A DNA stretch of 64,000 bases from Planctomyces sp. SH-PL62 (GTDB lineage Bacteria > Planctomycetota > Planctomycetia > Isosphaerales > Isosphaeraceae), in assembly GCF_001610895.1 (NCBI RefSeq), contig NZ_CP011273.1:682001-746000 (forward strand), in the 5' to 3' direction. Every line of letters begins with the position of its first letter. The stretch's first letter is position 1. Positions 8,334 to 16,675 of this stretch are shown here, piece after piece. The notes under the pieces were generated by a model that was not told the DNA's origin, ran no database searches, and was given only the letters and a program-made list of their open reading frames with translations. Position numbers and translations under genes: made by a program.

Positions 8334-9215
8334 TCAGCTCCCGCGAATGAGGGCGCAGACGCGGTCGAATTCTTCCTGGTTGTTGTAGTCGATGATGAAC
8401 TGCCCCTTCTCGGCGGTGCGCGAGCGGATCAGCACGGAGGTGCCGAACCGCTGGAGGAGGTGCTGCTCCAGCTCGACGAGGTGGGGCGCCTTGACCAGCG
8501 TGTGGGCCGGATCCTTGCGGATCCGGGTCTTCGCCGGGGTCGGGACGCCGGTGGCGACGAGCGCCTCGGTCTGGCGGACCGAGAGCCGTTCGGCGATCAC
8601 GCGGCGGCAGGCGACGATCTGGGCCTCGGCGTCGGGGAGGCCCAGCAGCGCCCGGGCGTGGCCCTGGGTGATCTCGCTGTCGCGGACGGCGTTGAGGATC
8701 TCCTCCGGGAGGTCCAGCAGCCGGATCAGGTTGGAGACGGTCGACCGATCCAGGCCGAGGCGGCCGGCGAGCTCCTCCTGCGTCCCGCCGTAGCGCGAGA
8801 GGTACTCGCGGAAGGCGGTCGCCTTGTCGACGGCGTTGAGATCCTCGCGCTGGAGGTTCTCGACCATCGCCAGCTCGAAGACCCGCTGATCGTCCAGGTC
8901 CATCACCCGCACGGGGATGTCGTGGAGATGGGCCTCGATGCTGGCGCGGAGCCGACGCTCGCCGGCGATGAGCTGGTATCGGTCGCCGATCGCCCGCACC
9001 AGGATCGGCTGGAGCACCCCGTGCTGGCGGATCGAGTCGGCGAGCGTCGCCAGCTCGGCCGGCGCGAAGTGCCGGCGGGGCTGATACGGATTCGGATCGA
9101 TCTGATCCACGGCGACGTGGAGCAGCTCGGCTTCCTCCAGCGACCCGGGCTCGAATCCCCCTTCTTCGCGGCCCAAGAGAGCCTCGAGCCCACGTCCCAG
9201 GCGTCGTTTATTCAC
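8334..9215 (-). CDS. parB: Chromosome-partitioning protein ParB (Spo0J)
   Basis: This 293-residue CTPase clamp loads at parS and spreads along DNA, and with ParA it segregates the chromosome origin. The N-terminal KRRLGRGLEALLG motif, which contacts ParA, is intact. So are the CTP-binding GERRLR box (85-90), the ENLQREDLN box (119-127), and a helix-turn-helix (about 145-166, TQEELAGRLGLDRSTVSNLIRLL) of canonical type. The start is GTG with GGAGG 9 bases upstream. It overlaps the end of parA by 8 bases, so the two are translationally coupled. The canonical HTH fits the parS-like sites found downstream in this window. Confidence 0.96.
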   Translation of the reverse strand: MNKRRLGRGLEALLGREEGGFEPGSLEEAELLHVAVDQIDPNPYQPRRHFAPAELATLADSIRQHGVLQPILVRAIGDRYQLIAGERRLRASIEAHLHDIPVRVMDLDDQRVFELAMVENLQREDLNAVDKATAFREYLSRYGGTQEELAGRLGLDRSTVSNLIRLLDLPEEILNAVRDSEITQGHARALLGLPDAEAQIVACRRVIAERLSVRQTEALVATGVPTPAKTRIRKDPAHTLVKAPHLVELEQHLLQRFGTSVLIRSRTAEKGQFIIDYNNQEEFDRVCALIRGS

Positions 9216-9954
9216 GGTCGATGACCTCCATGACAAGTTCCGTGTAGGCTCTGGCGCCCCTGGCCCTCGGCGCATAGTCGAGGACGCTCCGTCCATGGCT
9301 GGGCGCTTCACTGATGCTCACGTCGCGAGGGATGAGCGAATCGAAGACCGTCTCGTCGAAGTATTGACGGACCTCGTTCACCACCTCGTTCGCCAGGTCG
9401 AGCGCCGGGTCGTACATGGTCAGCACGATCCCGCCGATCTCCAGGCGGTGGTTGTCCTTGGCCTTGGTCTGGCGGGCCAGCTCGATGATCTGGGACAGCC
9501 CTTCCATCGCGAAGTATTCGCACTGGATCGGGATGTAGATCTCGGCGGAGGCTCCCAGCGACGCCCGCGTCAACTGCCCCAGCGACGGCGGGCAGTCGAT
9601 CAGGACGTAAGTGAAATGGCTCAGTTCCCCGTTCAACTGCTGACGAAGGGTCGACGCCCGCTGGCGGTTCGAGGCCGAGAGCGCATCCGCGTCGGCCAGG
9701 CTTTGAGAGCCTGGCAGGACGAACAGGTTTGCCTGGGTCGTCTCGACGACTGTCTCGGCCAGCGGCTTTCCCGCCAGCAGCGGATGCCGCTGCGCCGGCT
9801 CCACGCCCAGCCCGCTGGTGGCGTTGCACTGGGGGTCGACGTCGATCACAAGCGCCGTGCGGCCGGACTTCGCCAGCCCGGCGGCGATGTTGATCGCGGT
9901 CGTCGTCTTCCCCACCCCCCCCTTCTGATTGGCCACGCTGATGATCTTGGCCAT
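9208..9954 (-). CDS. parA: Chromosome-partitioning ATPase ParA (Soj)
   Basis: This 248-residue deviant-Walker ATPase binds DNA non-specifically when ATP-bound and pulls ParB-parS complexes. QKGGVGKTTT at 10-19 is the deviant P-loop, DVDPQCN is the Walker A' motif and VLIDCPPSLG is Walker B. The length matches small chromosomal ParA proteins with no N-terminal DNA-binding domain. I chose MAKIISVANQ as the start. It is the first gene of the parAB operon and its stop overlaps the parB start. Its presence with many parS-like sites suggests the origin region. Confidence 0.97.
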   Translation of the reverse strand: MAKIISVANQKGGVGKTTTAINIAAGLAKSGRTALVIDVDPQCNATSGLGVEPAQRHPLLAGKPLAETVVETTQANLFVLPGSQSLADADALSASNRQRASTLRQQLNGELSHFTYVLIDCPPSLGQLTRASLGASAEIYIPIQCEYFAMEGLSQIIELARQTKAKDNHRLEIGGIVLTMYDPALDLANEVVNEVRQYFDETVFDSLIPRDVSISEAPSHGRSVLDYAPRARGARAYTELVMEVIDRE

Positions 9955-10174
9955 CCCGAATCCATCCTTCCCCGGAAGCCCCCGCCAATCCTCCTGTGCG
10001 GATTCATCGGCTGTCGCGGTCGGAAACTCGATTCGACTCGTCTTCCCCCTCCCCTTCTTCGGCGACCGCCGGAAATGGGGTAATCCAGGCGGACTCGACG
10101 GCCGACTCAACTCGACCCGATCGACAAAAGGTCCCGAGACGGATGAAGCGGGCCATCTTGCCGACCCCGCCCCG

Positions 10175-11533
10175 TCAGCGCCTCATCAACCGCGTGGCGT
10201 CGGCTTCCAGGCGGTCGCTATAGGAGACGGGATAGACGACGTCGGAGTCGAGCGACTTCAGCGCTTCGGGGAGCGCGGCGATCTGGTCCCGGCATCGGGC
10301 GCGGATCTCGGCCAGCGAGGGCGGTGGTCCCACGGGCTCGCCGCCCTGGAGGACCGGGATGAGGAGGGGCTCGGCGGCGTCGGGCGCGGGCTCGTCGACT
10401 CTAGCCACCAGATCGCCGGTGAAGGTTCCGGAGGGGTCGCGTCGGCGATAGACCTGCTTCGTCATCGGGTACGTCGTCTTGCCGGGGGCGAGCTTGAACC
10501 GCCCCACTCCTTCCACCTCGACCAGCTTGTAGACCATCGAGATCGCGGGGGCGTCGCGCGAGGTGACTAGCTCGGTCCCCACGCCGTAGCCGTCGAAGGG
10601 GGCCCCGTCGGCGGACAGGGATTCGAGGGTCCGTTCGTCCAGGTCCCCCGAGCCGATGATCGCCACGTCCCGCCTCCCCTGCTCGTCGAGGATCGCGCGG
10701 GCCTTGCGGGCCAGGCCGGCCAGGTCGCCGCTGTCGATGCGGACGGCCGACGACGGCGGGGCGATCCTCGCCGCCAGGCGGACCCCCTCCAGGGTGTCGT
10801 AGGTGTCGACCAGCAGCGTCGTCGAGGCGGGGAAGACCCGCGCGTACGCCTCGAACGCCTCGGCCTCGGTCGCGAACGACTGGACCCAGGAGTGGGCCAT
10901 CGTCCCCACGCAGGGGATGCCCAGCCGTCGGGCGGCCTCGACGTGGCTGGTGGAGTCGAACCCCGCCAGATAGGCCGAACGCGCCGCCAGCAGCCCGGCC
11001 TGGGGGCCGTGCGCCCGCCGGGCGCCGAACTCGAACAGCGGCTTCCCTCGCGCCGCCAGGACCATGCGGGCGGCCTTCGAGGCGACCAGCGTGGGGTAGC
11101 CGAGCGAGGCCAGCAGGAACGTCTCGACCCACTGCGCCTGCGGGAGCGGGGCCGTCACCCGCAGCAGGGTCTCCCCCGGGAAGACGACGGTCCCTTCGGG
11201 GGCGGCGAACACGTCCCCCTCGAACCGGAAGCGTCGGAGCGTCTCGAAGAACGTCGCGGGGAGCCCCTGGAACGCCGGCCACCGCCGGAGCGCCTCGACC
11301 TGCTCGCTAGAAAAGGCCAGCCGCGTCAGGTCGCCGATCGCCTGCTCCAGCCCGGCGAAGACGAGGAACGATCGGTCGGGGGGCATGCGACGGACGAAGA
11401 CCTCGAAGGTCGCCGACTTCCCCCCCATCCCCTCGGCGAGATACCCGGCCAGCATCGTCAACTCATAGAGGTCGGTGACGGTTCCCAGGGCGTCGGGGTC
11501 GGGCCAGAGCGAGACGAAGGGCTCGGACGTCAT
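10175..11533 (-). CDS. pncB: Nicotinate phosphoribosyltransferase
   Basis: This 452-residue enzyme makes nicotinate mononucleotide from nicotinate, PRPP and ATP in the NAD salvage pathway. Family features include the N-terminal TDLYELTMLAGYL, then FEVFVRRMPPDRSFLVFAGLEQ, GTMAHSWVQSF with the catalytic-region His, RIDSGDLAGLARKAR and the C-terminal GVGTELVTSRDAPAISMVYKL. The ATG at 11533 overlaps the stop of the upstream GT39-like gene by one base (TGATG), so they are probably co-translated. The frame stays open much further upstream, but that stretch lies inside the neighbouring gene. Confidence 0.93.
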   Translation of the reverse strand: MTSEPFVSLWPDPDALGTVTDLYELTMLAGYLAEGMGGKSATFEVFVRRMPPDRSFLVFAGLEQAIGDLTRLAFSSEQVEALRRWPAFQGLPATFFETLRRFRFEGDVFAAPEGTVVFPGETLLRVTAPLPQAQWVETFLLASLGYPTLVASKAARMVLAARGKPLFEFGARRAHGPQAGLLAARSAYLAGFDSTSHVEAARRLGIPCVGTMAHSWVQSFATEAEAFEAYARVFPASTTLLVDTYDTLEGVRLAARIAPPSSAVRIDSGDLAGLARKARAILDEQGRRDVAIIGSGDLDERTLESLSADGAPFDGYGVGTELVTSRDAPAISMVYKLVEVEGVGRFKLAPGKTTYPMTKQVYRRRDPSGTFTGDLVARVDEPAPDAAEPLLIPVLQGGEPVGPPPSLAEIRARCRDQIAALPEALKSLDSDVVYPVSYSDRLEADATRLMRR

Positions 11534-13218
11534 CAGGGGCCTCCGGGGCGTCGCGGGCGCAGCAGCCAGAGCGGGGCGTCGGCCTCGCCGGGGAGGGCGC
11601 GAGCGGCGGCCCCGGGGTCGACGTCCAGCAAGGTCGGGAGGTTCAGCGTCGTCGGGTACTCCCCGACCTTCTCCCAGCGTTCCAGCAACCTCGCGCCGAG
11701 ATCCGACACCTCCCCAGATTGACGGAGCTGCGCCAGGTCCACAAGGGCCCACGCCCCCCCACCTCCGCGCAACAGCCCCTCGGCGTCGGCCTCCACCCGA
11801 GCCCCCCCCCGCCCCGCCAGGTAGAACGTCACCGGCGGACGCGCCAGGACGCGCAACCCCGGCGCGGCTTCGGGAAGGTCGGCCAGGGCGAGGGCTGTCG
11901 CGCGGCGGAGCGAGTCGCTGGGGGCCAGCAGGCCGGGTCGCCCTTCCACCGGCCCGACCGACGTCGCCGTGACCAGCGCCTGGACCATCGCCGCGGCGCA
12001 GCAGCCGACGAGCATCGGCGCGCGTCGCCATCGCAACGTCGCCCTGGGATCAAGGCCCGGCACCGACCACTCCCCGACGAGCCCCGCCGCCGCGATCCAG
12101 CCGAGGGCCTGGATCGGCAGCCACAATCGCGCGTAAGGATGATAGAACGGCGTCAAGATTGACAGCCCGACCCACGCGACGCCCAGCAGTCGGAGTCGCG
12201 GCGACGCCTCGCGCCCGGGGAAGGCCAGCCCCGCCAGGCCGACCCACCAGAGGGTCGTCGGGGCCGCGATCGCCGAGACGCTCAGGACGCCGATCCCGCC
12301 GAGGCCCCACCGCGAAGGTCTCGCCACGCCCCGCGCGACCGCCCAGCCGATCAGCCCCAAAGGCCATCCAGCGGCGTTCCACGCGAAACCTCCCGAGAGC
12401 GCCCCCAGCTGCTCCATCTGAAGCGCCCAGTGCGGCAGCCACGTCGCCGCCGAGCCCAGGTAGCCGCGATGATGGGCCATCAGCCCGGCGTAGCCCCCGT
12501 GGGCCTCGACGAACCGGAACCAGGGGGCGTAGACGAGCGCCGCCACGACCGCCGCCAGCAATCCCCAGCCCCAGATGCGAGCCTGCTCGGCGCGGGTTCG
12601 GCGCGAGGCGTCGCAGATCGGGATCGCGGCTGCGGCCAGCATCACGGCGACGCCCGCGGTCCACCCGCTGTACTTCACCAGTTGCGCGAGCCCCGTCGCC
12701 CCGCCGAGGACGATCGCGGAGGCCGCTCCGGGACGTTCCAGGAACCGCTGGCCGACGACGAGCCCGACGAGCCAGGCCAGCGTGAAGGTGGCGTCCGTCA
12801 GCGCCATCCGCGAGAAGGCGACGTGGAAGCCCGAAACCGCCGCGAGCGCCGCGGCCGTCGCGCCGGCTCCGGGGCCGAACGTGCGACGCGCCAGCCAGGC
12901 CGCGACCGGCACGGCGAGCGTCCCCGCCGCGATGGAAACCAGGATCGCCGCGACGTCGCTCGGCCCGAGGAGGAGATAGGAGAGCCCGACCAGCCCCGGA
13001 AACCCCGCGGGGGCGTATGGGATGACCAGCGGGTCCATCCCCCCCGCCCCGAGCGGCCAGAGGCCGGCGATCGCGTACATCCCCTCGTCGAAGTGGACCA
13101 GTCCGAGTCGGCCCAGCCCCCAGATCCGCACCAGCAGCCCCAGCGCCGTCATGGCGGCGACGAAGGCGGCTTCGCGGCGGATCGACGGGACGCTCGGGCG
13201 ATTCTCGGCTGGCTTCAT
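11533..13218 (-). CDS. GT39/ArnT-like membrane glycosyltransferase
   Basis: This 561-residue protein has about ten or more hydrophobic segments. HFDEGMYA at 42-49 is the Asp-Glu catalytic motif in the first periplasmic loop of the protein mannosyltransferase/ArnT (GT-C) fold. Such enzymes transfer a sugar from a polyprenyl-phosphate donor to protein or lipid on the outer face of the membrane, and the acceptor here is unknown. The non-membrane C-terminal domain is typical of the family. It overlaps pncB by one base although the functions look unrelated. A parS-like 14-mer lies inside the gene at 12376-12389. Confidence 0.82.
   Translation of the reverse strand: MKPAENRPSVPSIRREAAFVAAMTALGLLVRIWGLGRLGLVHFDEGMYAIAGLWPLGAGGMDPLVIPYAPAGFPGLVGLSYLLLGPSDVAAILVSIAAGTLAVPVAAWLARRTFGPGAGATAAALAAVSGFHVAFSRMALTDATFTLAWLVGLVVGQRFLERPGAASAIVLGGATGLAQLVKYSGWTAGVAVMLAAAAIPICDASRRTRAEQARIWGWGLLAAVVAALVYAPWFRFVEAHGGYAGLMAHHRGYLGSAATWLPHWALQMEQLGALSGGFAWNAAGWPLGLIGWAVARGVARPSRWGLGGIGVLSVSAIAAPTTLWWVGLAGLAFPGREASPRLRLLGVAWVGLSILTPFYHPYARLWLPIQALGWIAAAGLVGEWSVPGLDPRATLRWRRAPMLVGCCAAAMVQALVTATSVGPVEGRPGLLAPSDSLRRATALALADLPEAAPGLRVLARPPVTFYLAGRGGARVEADAEGLLRGGGGAWALVDLAQLRQSGEVSDLGARLLERWEKVGEYPTTLNLPTLLDVDPGAAARALPGEADAPLWLLRPRRPGGP
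12376..12389. promoter_or_regulatory. parS-like site 1
   Basis: GTTCCACGCGAAAC matches the canonical parS core GTTTCACGTGAAAC at 12 of 14 positions. It lies inside the GT39-like gene, 2.4 kb beyond the parA start. The same 14-mer recurs at 18022. Confidence 0.55.
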
Positions 13219-13276
13219 GGAGGACGATTCTATCGCGGCCCGCCCCGCCCCAGCAGCCGGTCGCGGCGATTTCCGC

Positions 13277-13822
13277 TCACACGCCGAACGGCCGTCGCCG
13301 CAGTGCGATCGCCCCCACCGCCGCGCCGCCGAGCCCGAGCAAGGCCAGGCCGGTCGGCTCGGGGACGACGAAGACCTGAAGTTGCCCCCGGATCTCGCCC
13401 CCCGGGAAAGTGGAGGTGTGGAGGTTGATATACGTGTCGCCGGCCTGGATCGCGGCGAGAGCCTCGGCGAACGTCGAGGCGCCCGGCCGCAGGATGAAGT
13501 CGGACTCGGTCAGGATGCCGGCAAACGTGCCGGACGTGGCGCTCGGCACCGCCGAGAACGGGAAGATGATCGGGCCCGCGACTCCTGCGCCGCCGATGTG
13601 GATGTGCGCCGCCACGAGCGGCTCCGACAGGCCGTCGAACGTGACCGAGTAAGCGAGCGAATCCGAAGCCGACTCGTAGACCAGCGTCGCGAACCCGAGC
13701 CCGGCCGAGGCGTTCGGCGGCGTCTCCTCACTCCCGGAGAGGGTCGCCGTCGCGATGAAATCGGCGCGTGCCGCCGAGGAGAGCAGCCCCAGGGCGACGA
13801 GCGAGGCGAGGATGGGCTTCAT
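13277..13822 (-). CDS. Secreted CHRD-domain PEP-CTERM protein
   Basis: This 181-residue protein has a signal peptide (ILASLVALGLLSSAARA, cleavage about residue 20) and one CHRD domain (about 22-150). The domain is recognisable from LSGSEETPPNASAGLGFATL, AAHIHIGGAGVAGPI and YINLHTSTFPGGEIRGQL. A PEP-CTERM tail follows: VPEPTG, a hydrophobic helix and RRRP. CHRD domains occur in chordin and many secreted bacterial proteins, where their role is unclear. The tail predicts exosortase processing at the cell surface. AGGAG lies 9 bases before the ATG. It stands alone, 58 bases downstream of the GT39-like gene start. Confidence 0.92.
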   Translation of the reverse strand: MKPILASLVALGLLSSAARADFIATATLSGSEETPPNASAGLGFATLVYESASDSLAYSVTFDGLSEPLVAAHIHIGGAGVAGPIIFPFSAVPSATSGTFAGILTESDFILRPGASTFAEALAAIQAGDTYINLHTSTFPGGEIRGQLQVFVVPEPTGLALLGLGGAAVGAIALRRRPFGV

Positions 13823-14070
13823 GGCGAGTCACTCCTGGGGGCCCTGGGATCGACATGTTCCTTCGCGACCTCTGACAATCTACCCCCCCGCCCCGCCGGT
13901 CGCGAGGAGAATCCCCGGGAAGACGATCGAGTCGTCTCGGGGACGTGGGAGAGGCCCGAACCCGCTCGCTGGTGTAGAATAGGCTTTTGGAGGCCGGCGT
14001 CGGTCGCTCTGCGACCCGAGTTGATCTGATCGAATGGACGAGCCGGCGACCCAGCCCGGAGGCGGCGACC

Positions 14071-15249
14071 ATGACCGAGACCAGTTCCGACGCATTCCTG
14101 GAGGGCCAGGGGATTCCCGTCCCGCTGGCGGAGATCGACGCGACCCTGGAGAAGCTCTGGGGGCCGGCCGCCGAACGCGCGGGGGGTCCCGAGCTGGAGC
14201 ACCCCACGGTGACGCGGGTGGTCCTGGCGAACCTCGTGGTCGAACGGCTCTCGCCGGACGCCGAGGAGCTTCGCCCCGTGGTCGAGACGGTGGTCGGCCG
14301 CTTCCCCTGCCGCGCGATCGTCATCCGCGAGTCCGACGACCCCGGACGACAGGTCTCCGCCGAAGTTTCCGCCGTCTGCAAGATCTCCGAGCCCGGCGCG
14401 GCCCACGTCTGCGCCGAGCGGATCGTCCTGCACGCCGGGCCGGCCGCGATCGACCTGATCCCCGGCGCCGTGCGACCGCTCCTCGAAGTCGACCTGCCGA
14501 TGATCCTCTGGTGGACCACCGACCCGGTCCCCCGCGAGAAGCTCTACCGCGACCTCGCGGCCGAGAGCAGCCGGATCATGCTCGACCTCCCCGACCCCGG
14601 CGCCTCGGCCGCGGCGCTGCGGCTGGGGCTCGACCCGGCCATCGGCTCGTGTCGACGCGACGCCGTCTGGTACGGCCTCACCCACTGGCGCGAACTCATC
14701 GCCCAGATCTTCGATTGCCCCATCCACCGCCAGACCCTCGGGCGGATCGAATCGGTCCGGATCGACGCCCTCTCCCCCGCCCCGTCGACGCCCCCCCGAC
14801 TGGCGCTCTGGCTCGCCGCCTGGCTGGCCGCCCAGCTCGGCTGGGAGCGCAGGGGGACGCCTCGGCTCGTCGCGGACGGCGAAGGCTCTACCTTCCGCGC
14901 CGAGTTCGGCGGCCCGGCCGGCCCGATCGCGCTGGAGATCGGCTCCAGGCCCCTGCCGGACGGGCTCCCCGCGACCCCCCGCCTGGTCGGCGTCGCCCTC
15001 ACCGCCCGGGGCGACGACGGCCCGGAGTCGTTCCGCCTCCAGCGGACGTCGCCCGAGTCGCCCGACGTGCGGATCCACGTCGACGCCCCCGACTACTGCC
15101 GCATCCCCAACATCGTCCACGCCGATGCGCTCGACCCCGCGCATCGGATCGCCGCGGCGCTCGAGCTGTCACGCTTCGACGCCCCCTTCGAGAAGGCGAC
15201 CCCGTTCCTGCTCTGGATGATGGAGCACGCCGAGGCCGTCCTTCCCTGA
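14071..15249 (+). CDS. opcA: OpcA-like glucose-6-phosphate dehydrogenase assembly protein
   Basis: This 392-residue protein shows the OpcA layout: an N-terminal domain with TVTRVVLANLVVERL, then RFPCRAIVIRES, CAERIVLHAGPAAIDLIPGAVRPLLEVDLPMILWW, and a C-terminal half with GLTHWRELIAQIFDCP. OpcA is an allosteric activator that promotes assembly and activity of glucose-6-phosphate dehydrogenase in cyanobacteria and actinobacteria. GGAGG lies 8 bases before the ATG at 14071. Its expected partner zwf is about 27 kb away on the other strand, although the two genes are usually neighbours. A STAS-domain gene follows after 41 bases. Confidence 0.85.
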   Translation: MTETSSDAFLEGQGIPVPLAEIDATLEKLWGPAAERAGGPELEHPTVTRVVLANLVVERLSPDAEELRPVVETVVGRFPCRAIVIRESDDPGRQVSAEVSAVCKISEPGAAHVCAERIVLHAGPAAIDLIPGAVRPLLEVDLPMILWWTTDPVPREKLYRDLAAESSRIMLDLPDPGASAAALRLGLDPAIGSCRRDAVWYGLTHWRELIAQIFDCPIHRQTLGRIESVRIDALSPAPSTPPRLALWLAAWLAAQLGWERRGTPRLVADGEGSTFRAEFGGPAGPIALEIGSRPLPDGLPATPRLVGVALTARGDDGPESFRLQRTSPESPDVRIHVDAPDYCRIPNIVHADALDPAHRIAAALELSRFDAPFEKATPFLLWMMEHAEAVLP

Positions 15250-15290
15250 TCATCCCCCCCGCCCCGCCACCCCAACCGAGGACCGCCTTG

Positions 15291-15662
15291 ATGACCACGC
15301 GCCCCCCGGAGTTCGAGCTCCTCCTCCTGAACATGGTGGGCGACGTGGCCGTCGCGCAGGTGACCACCAACGAGCTTCGGTTCCCGAACCAGGCGCAGGC
15401 GCTCTCGTATGAGCTGGGCCTGATCGTCGCCCAGGACTGGGCGTCCAAGATGGTGATCGACCTGAGCCGCGTGCAGTACATCGGCAGCACGACCTACGCC
15501 GTGCTGGTGGGGACCGTCAAGAAGGCCGTCGAGCTGGGCCACGCCGTCAAGTTCTGCGGCCTGACGCCGGACGTCCGAATCGGGGCCCAGATCATCGGCC
15601 TCGACCGGATCGCCGACATCCGCGCCACCGAATCCGAGGCCCTCGAGGCCTTCGCTTCCTGA
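15291..15662 (+). CDS. STAS-domain protein (anti-sigma factor antagonist-like)
   Basis: This 123-residue single-domain protein has the STAS fold, seen in MVGDVAVAQVTTNELRF at the N-terminus and SKMVIDLSRVQYIGSTTYAVLVGTVKKA. Ser66, in the loop where SpoIIAA-type proteins are phosphorylated, is conserved. Such proteins sequester anti-sigma kinases or relay partner-switching signals. No anti-sigma kinase or PP2C phosphatase is in the window. It probably shares a transcript with opcA, 41 bases upstream. GAGG lies about 10 bases before the ATG. Confidence 0.85.
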   Translation: MTTRPPEFELLLLNMVGDVAVAQVTTNELRFPNQAQALSYELGLIVAQDWASKMVIDLSRVQYIGSTTYAVLVGTVKKAVELGHAVKFCGLTPDVRIGAQIIGLDRIADIRATESEALEAFAS

Positions 15663-15675
15663 CCGGCCGACGCGT

Positions 15676-15711
15676 CGCTCCCCCGGAGGACCAGCTTCGG
15701 GGGGGCGAGCG
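15676..15711. terminator. Possible bidirectional terminator between convergent genes
   Basis: CGCTCCCCC (from 15676) can pair with GGGGG-C-GAGCG (to 15711) with one bulged base. It sits in the 61-base gap between the STAS gene and fabD, which converge. There is no clear T-tract. Confidence 0.35.
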
Positions 15712-15723
15712 GGAGCCTCGGCC

Positions 15724-16635
15724 TCAGCGGGCCGGCACGTGGGTGCAGGGAGTCTTGCGGTCGATCCGCTTGAGGAGGCCGGTGAGGACGCGGCCGGGGC
15801 CGATCTCGTAGAACGCGTCGAAGCCGTCGGCGATCATCCGACGCATCGACTCGTCCCAGCGGACCCCTTGCAGGACCTGGGTGACCAGGATCTTGCGGAT
15901 CGCCTCCGGGTCGTCGTGGGGGGCGGCGTCGACGTTCGAGTAGACGGGGATCCTCGGCGCGCGGACCTCGACGCGATCGAGCACCTCGGCGAGCTGTTCG
16001 TCGGCCGGCTTCATCAGCGGCGTATGGAACGCGCCGGCGACGGCGAGGCGGACGACTTTCATCGCCCCCAGTTCCTGCGCGATCGGCTCGACGTGGCCGA
16101 GGGCCGCGTCGTCGCCCGAGACGACGATGTTGCCGGGGCCGAGCATGTTGGCCTTCCAGAGGCGGCCGTGGGGCGCGACCCGGGCGCACAGCTCGTCGAC
16201 CTGGGCCTCGTCGAGCCCCAGCACGCTGATCATCCCGCTAGGGGAGGCGAGCGAAGCCGCCTGCATCGCCTGGCCTCGGCGTCGGACGACTTCCAGGCCG
16301 GCCTCGAACTCGAGCGCGCCCGCGAAGGTCAGGGCGGTGTATTCGCCCAGGCTCAGGCCGGCGGCGCCCTGGCACGCGGCGACGACGTCCGGGCTGGAGG
16401 CCCTCAGGCTCTCCAGCGCGGCGAGGCTGGCGACGAAGATCGCCGGCTGGCTCACGTCCGTCGCCTCCAGGGCCTCCGCGGGGCCCTCCAGGCAGAGCTT
16501 GCGGAGGTCGAAGCCGAGCACGGCGGCGGCGCGGTCGAACAGGCCCTTGACGGCGGGCAGCTCCTGGTCCAGCTCGCGGCACATGCCGACGGCCTGCGCG
16601 CCCTGGCCCGGGAAGAGGAAGGCGATCTTGGACAT
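15724..16635 (-). CDS. fabD: Malonyl-CoA:ACP transacylase
   Basis: This 303-residue enzyme loads malonate from CoA onto acyl carrier protein for fatty-acid synthesis. It has GQGAQ at 10-14, the nucleophile Ser95 in GLSLGEYTAL, Arg120 in RRGQAMQ, which binds the malonyl carboxylate, and His204 in AGAFHTPLM. Length and motif order match FabD exactly. It follows plsX on the minus strand after a 40-base gap, so the two are probably one operon. fabH, fabG and acpP, often in the same cluster, are not here. Confidence 0.97.
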   Translation of the reverse strand: MSKIAFLFPGQGAQAVGMCRELDQELPAVKGLFDRAAAVLGFDLRKLCLEGPAEALEATDVSQPAIFVASLAALESLRASSPDVVAACQGAAGLSLGEYTALTFAGALEFEAGLEVVRRRGQAMQAASLASPSGMISVLGLDEAQVDELCARVAPHGRLWKANMLGPGNIVVSGDDAALGHVEPIAQELGAMKVVRLAVAGAFHTPLMKPADEQLAEVLDRVEVRAPRIPVYSNVDAAPHDDPEAIRKILVTQVLQGVRWDESMRRMIADGFDAFYEIGPGRVLTGLLKRIDRKTPCTHVPAR

Positions 16636-16675
16636 GGGAATTCCTTGCGGCGAGGCTCGGCTCGGCGGGTTGCGA

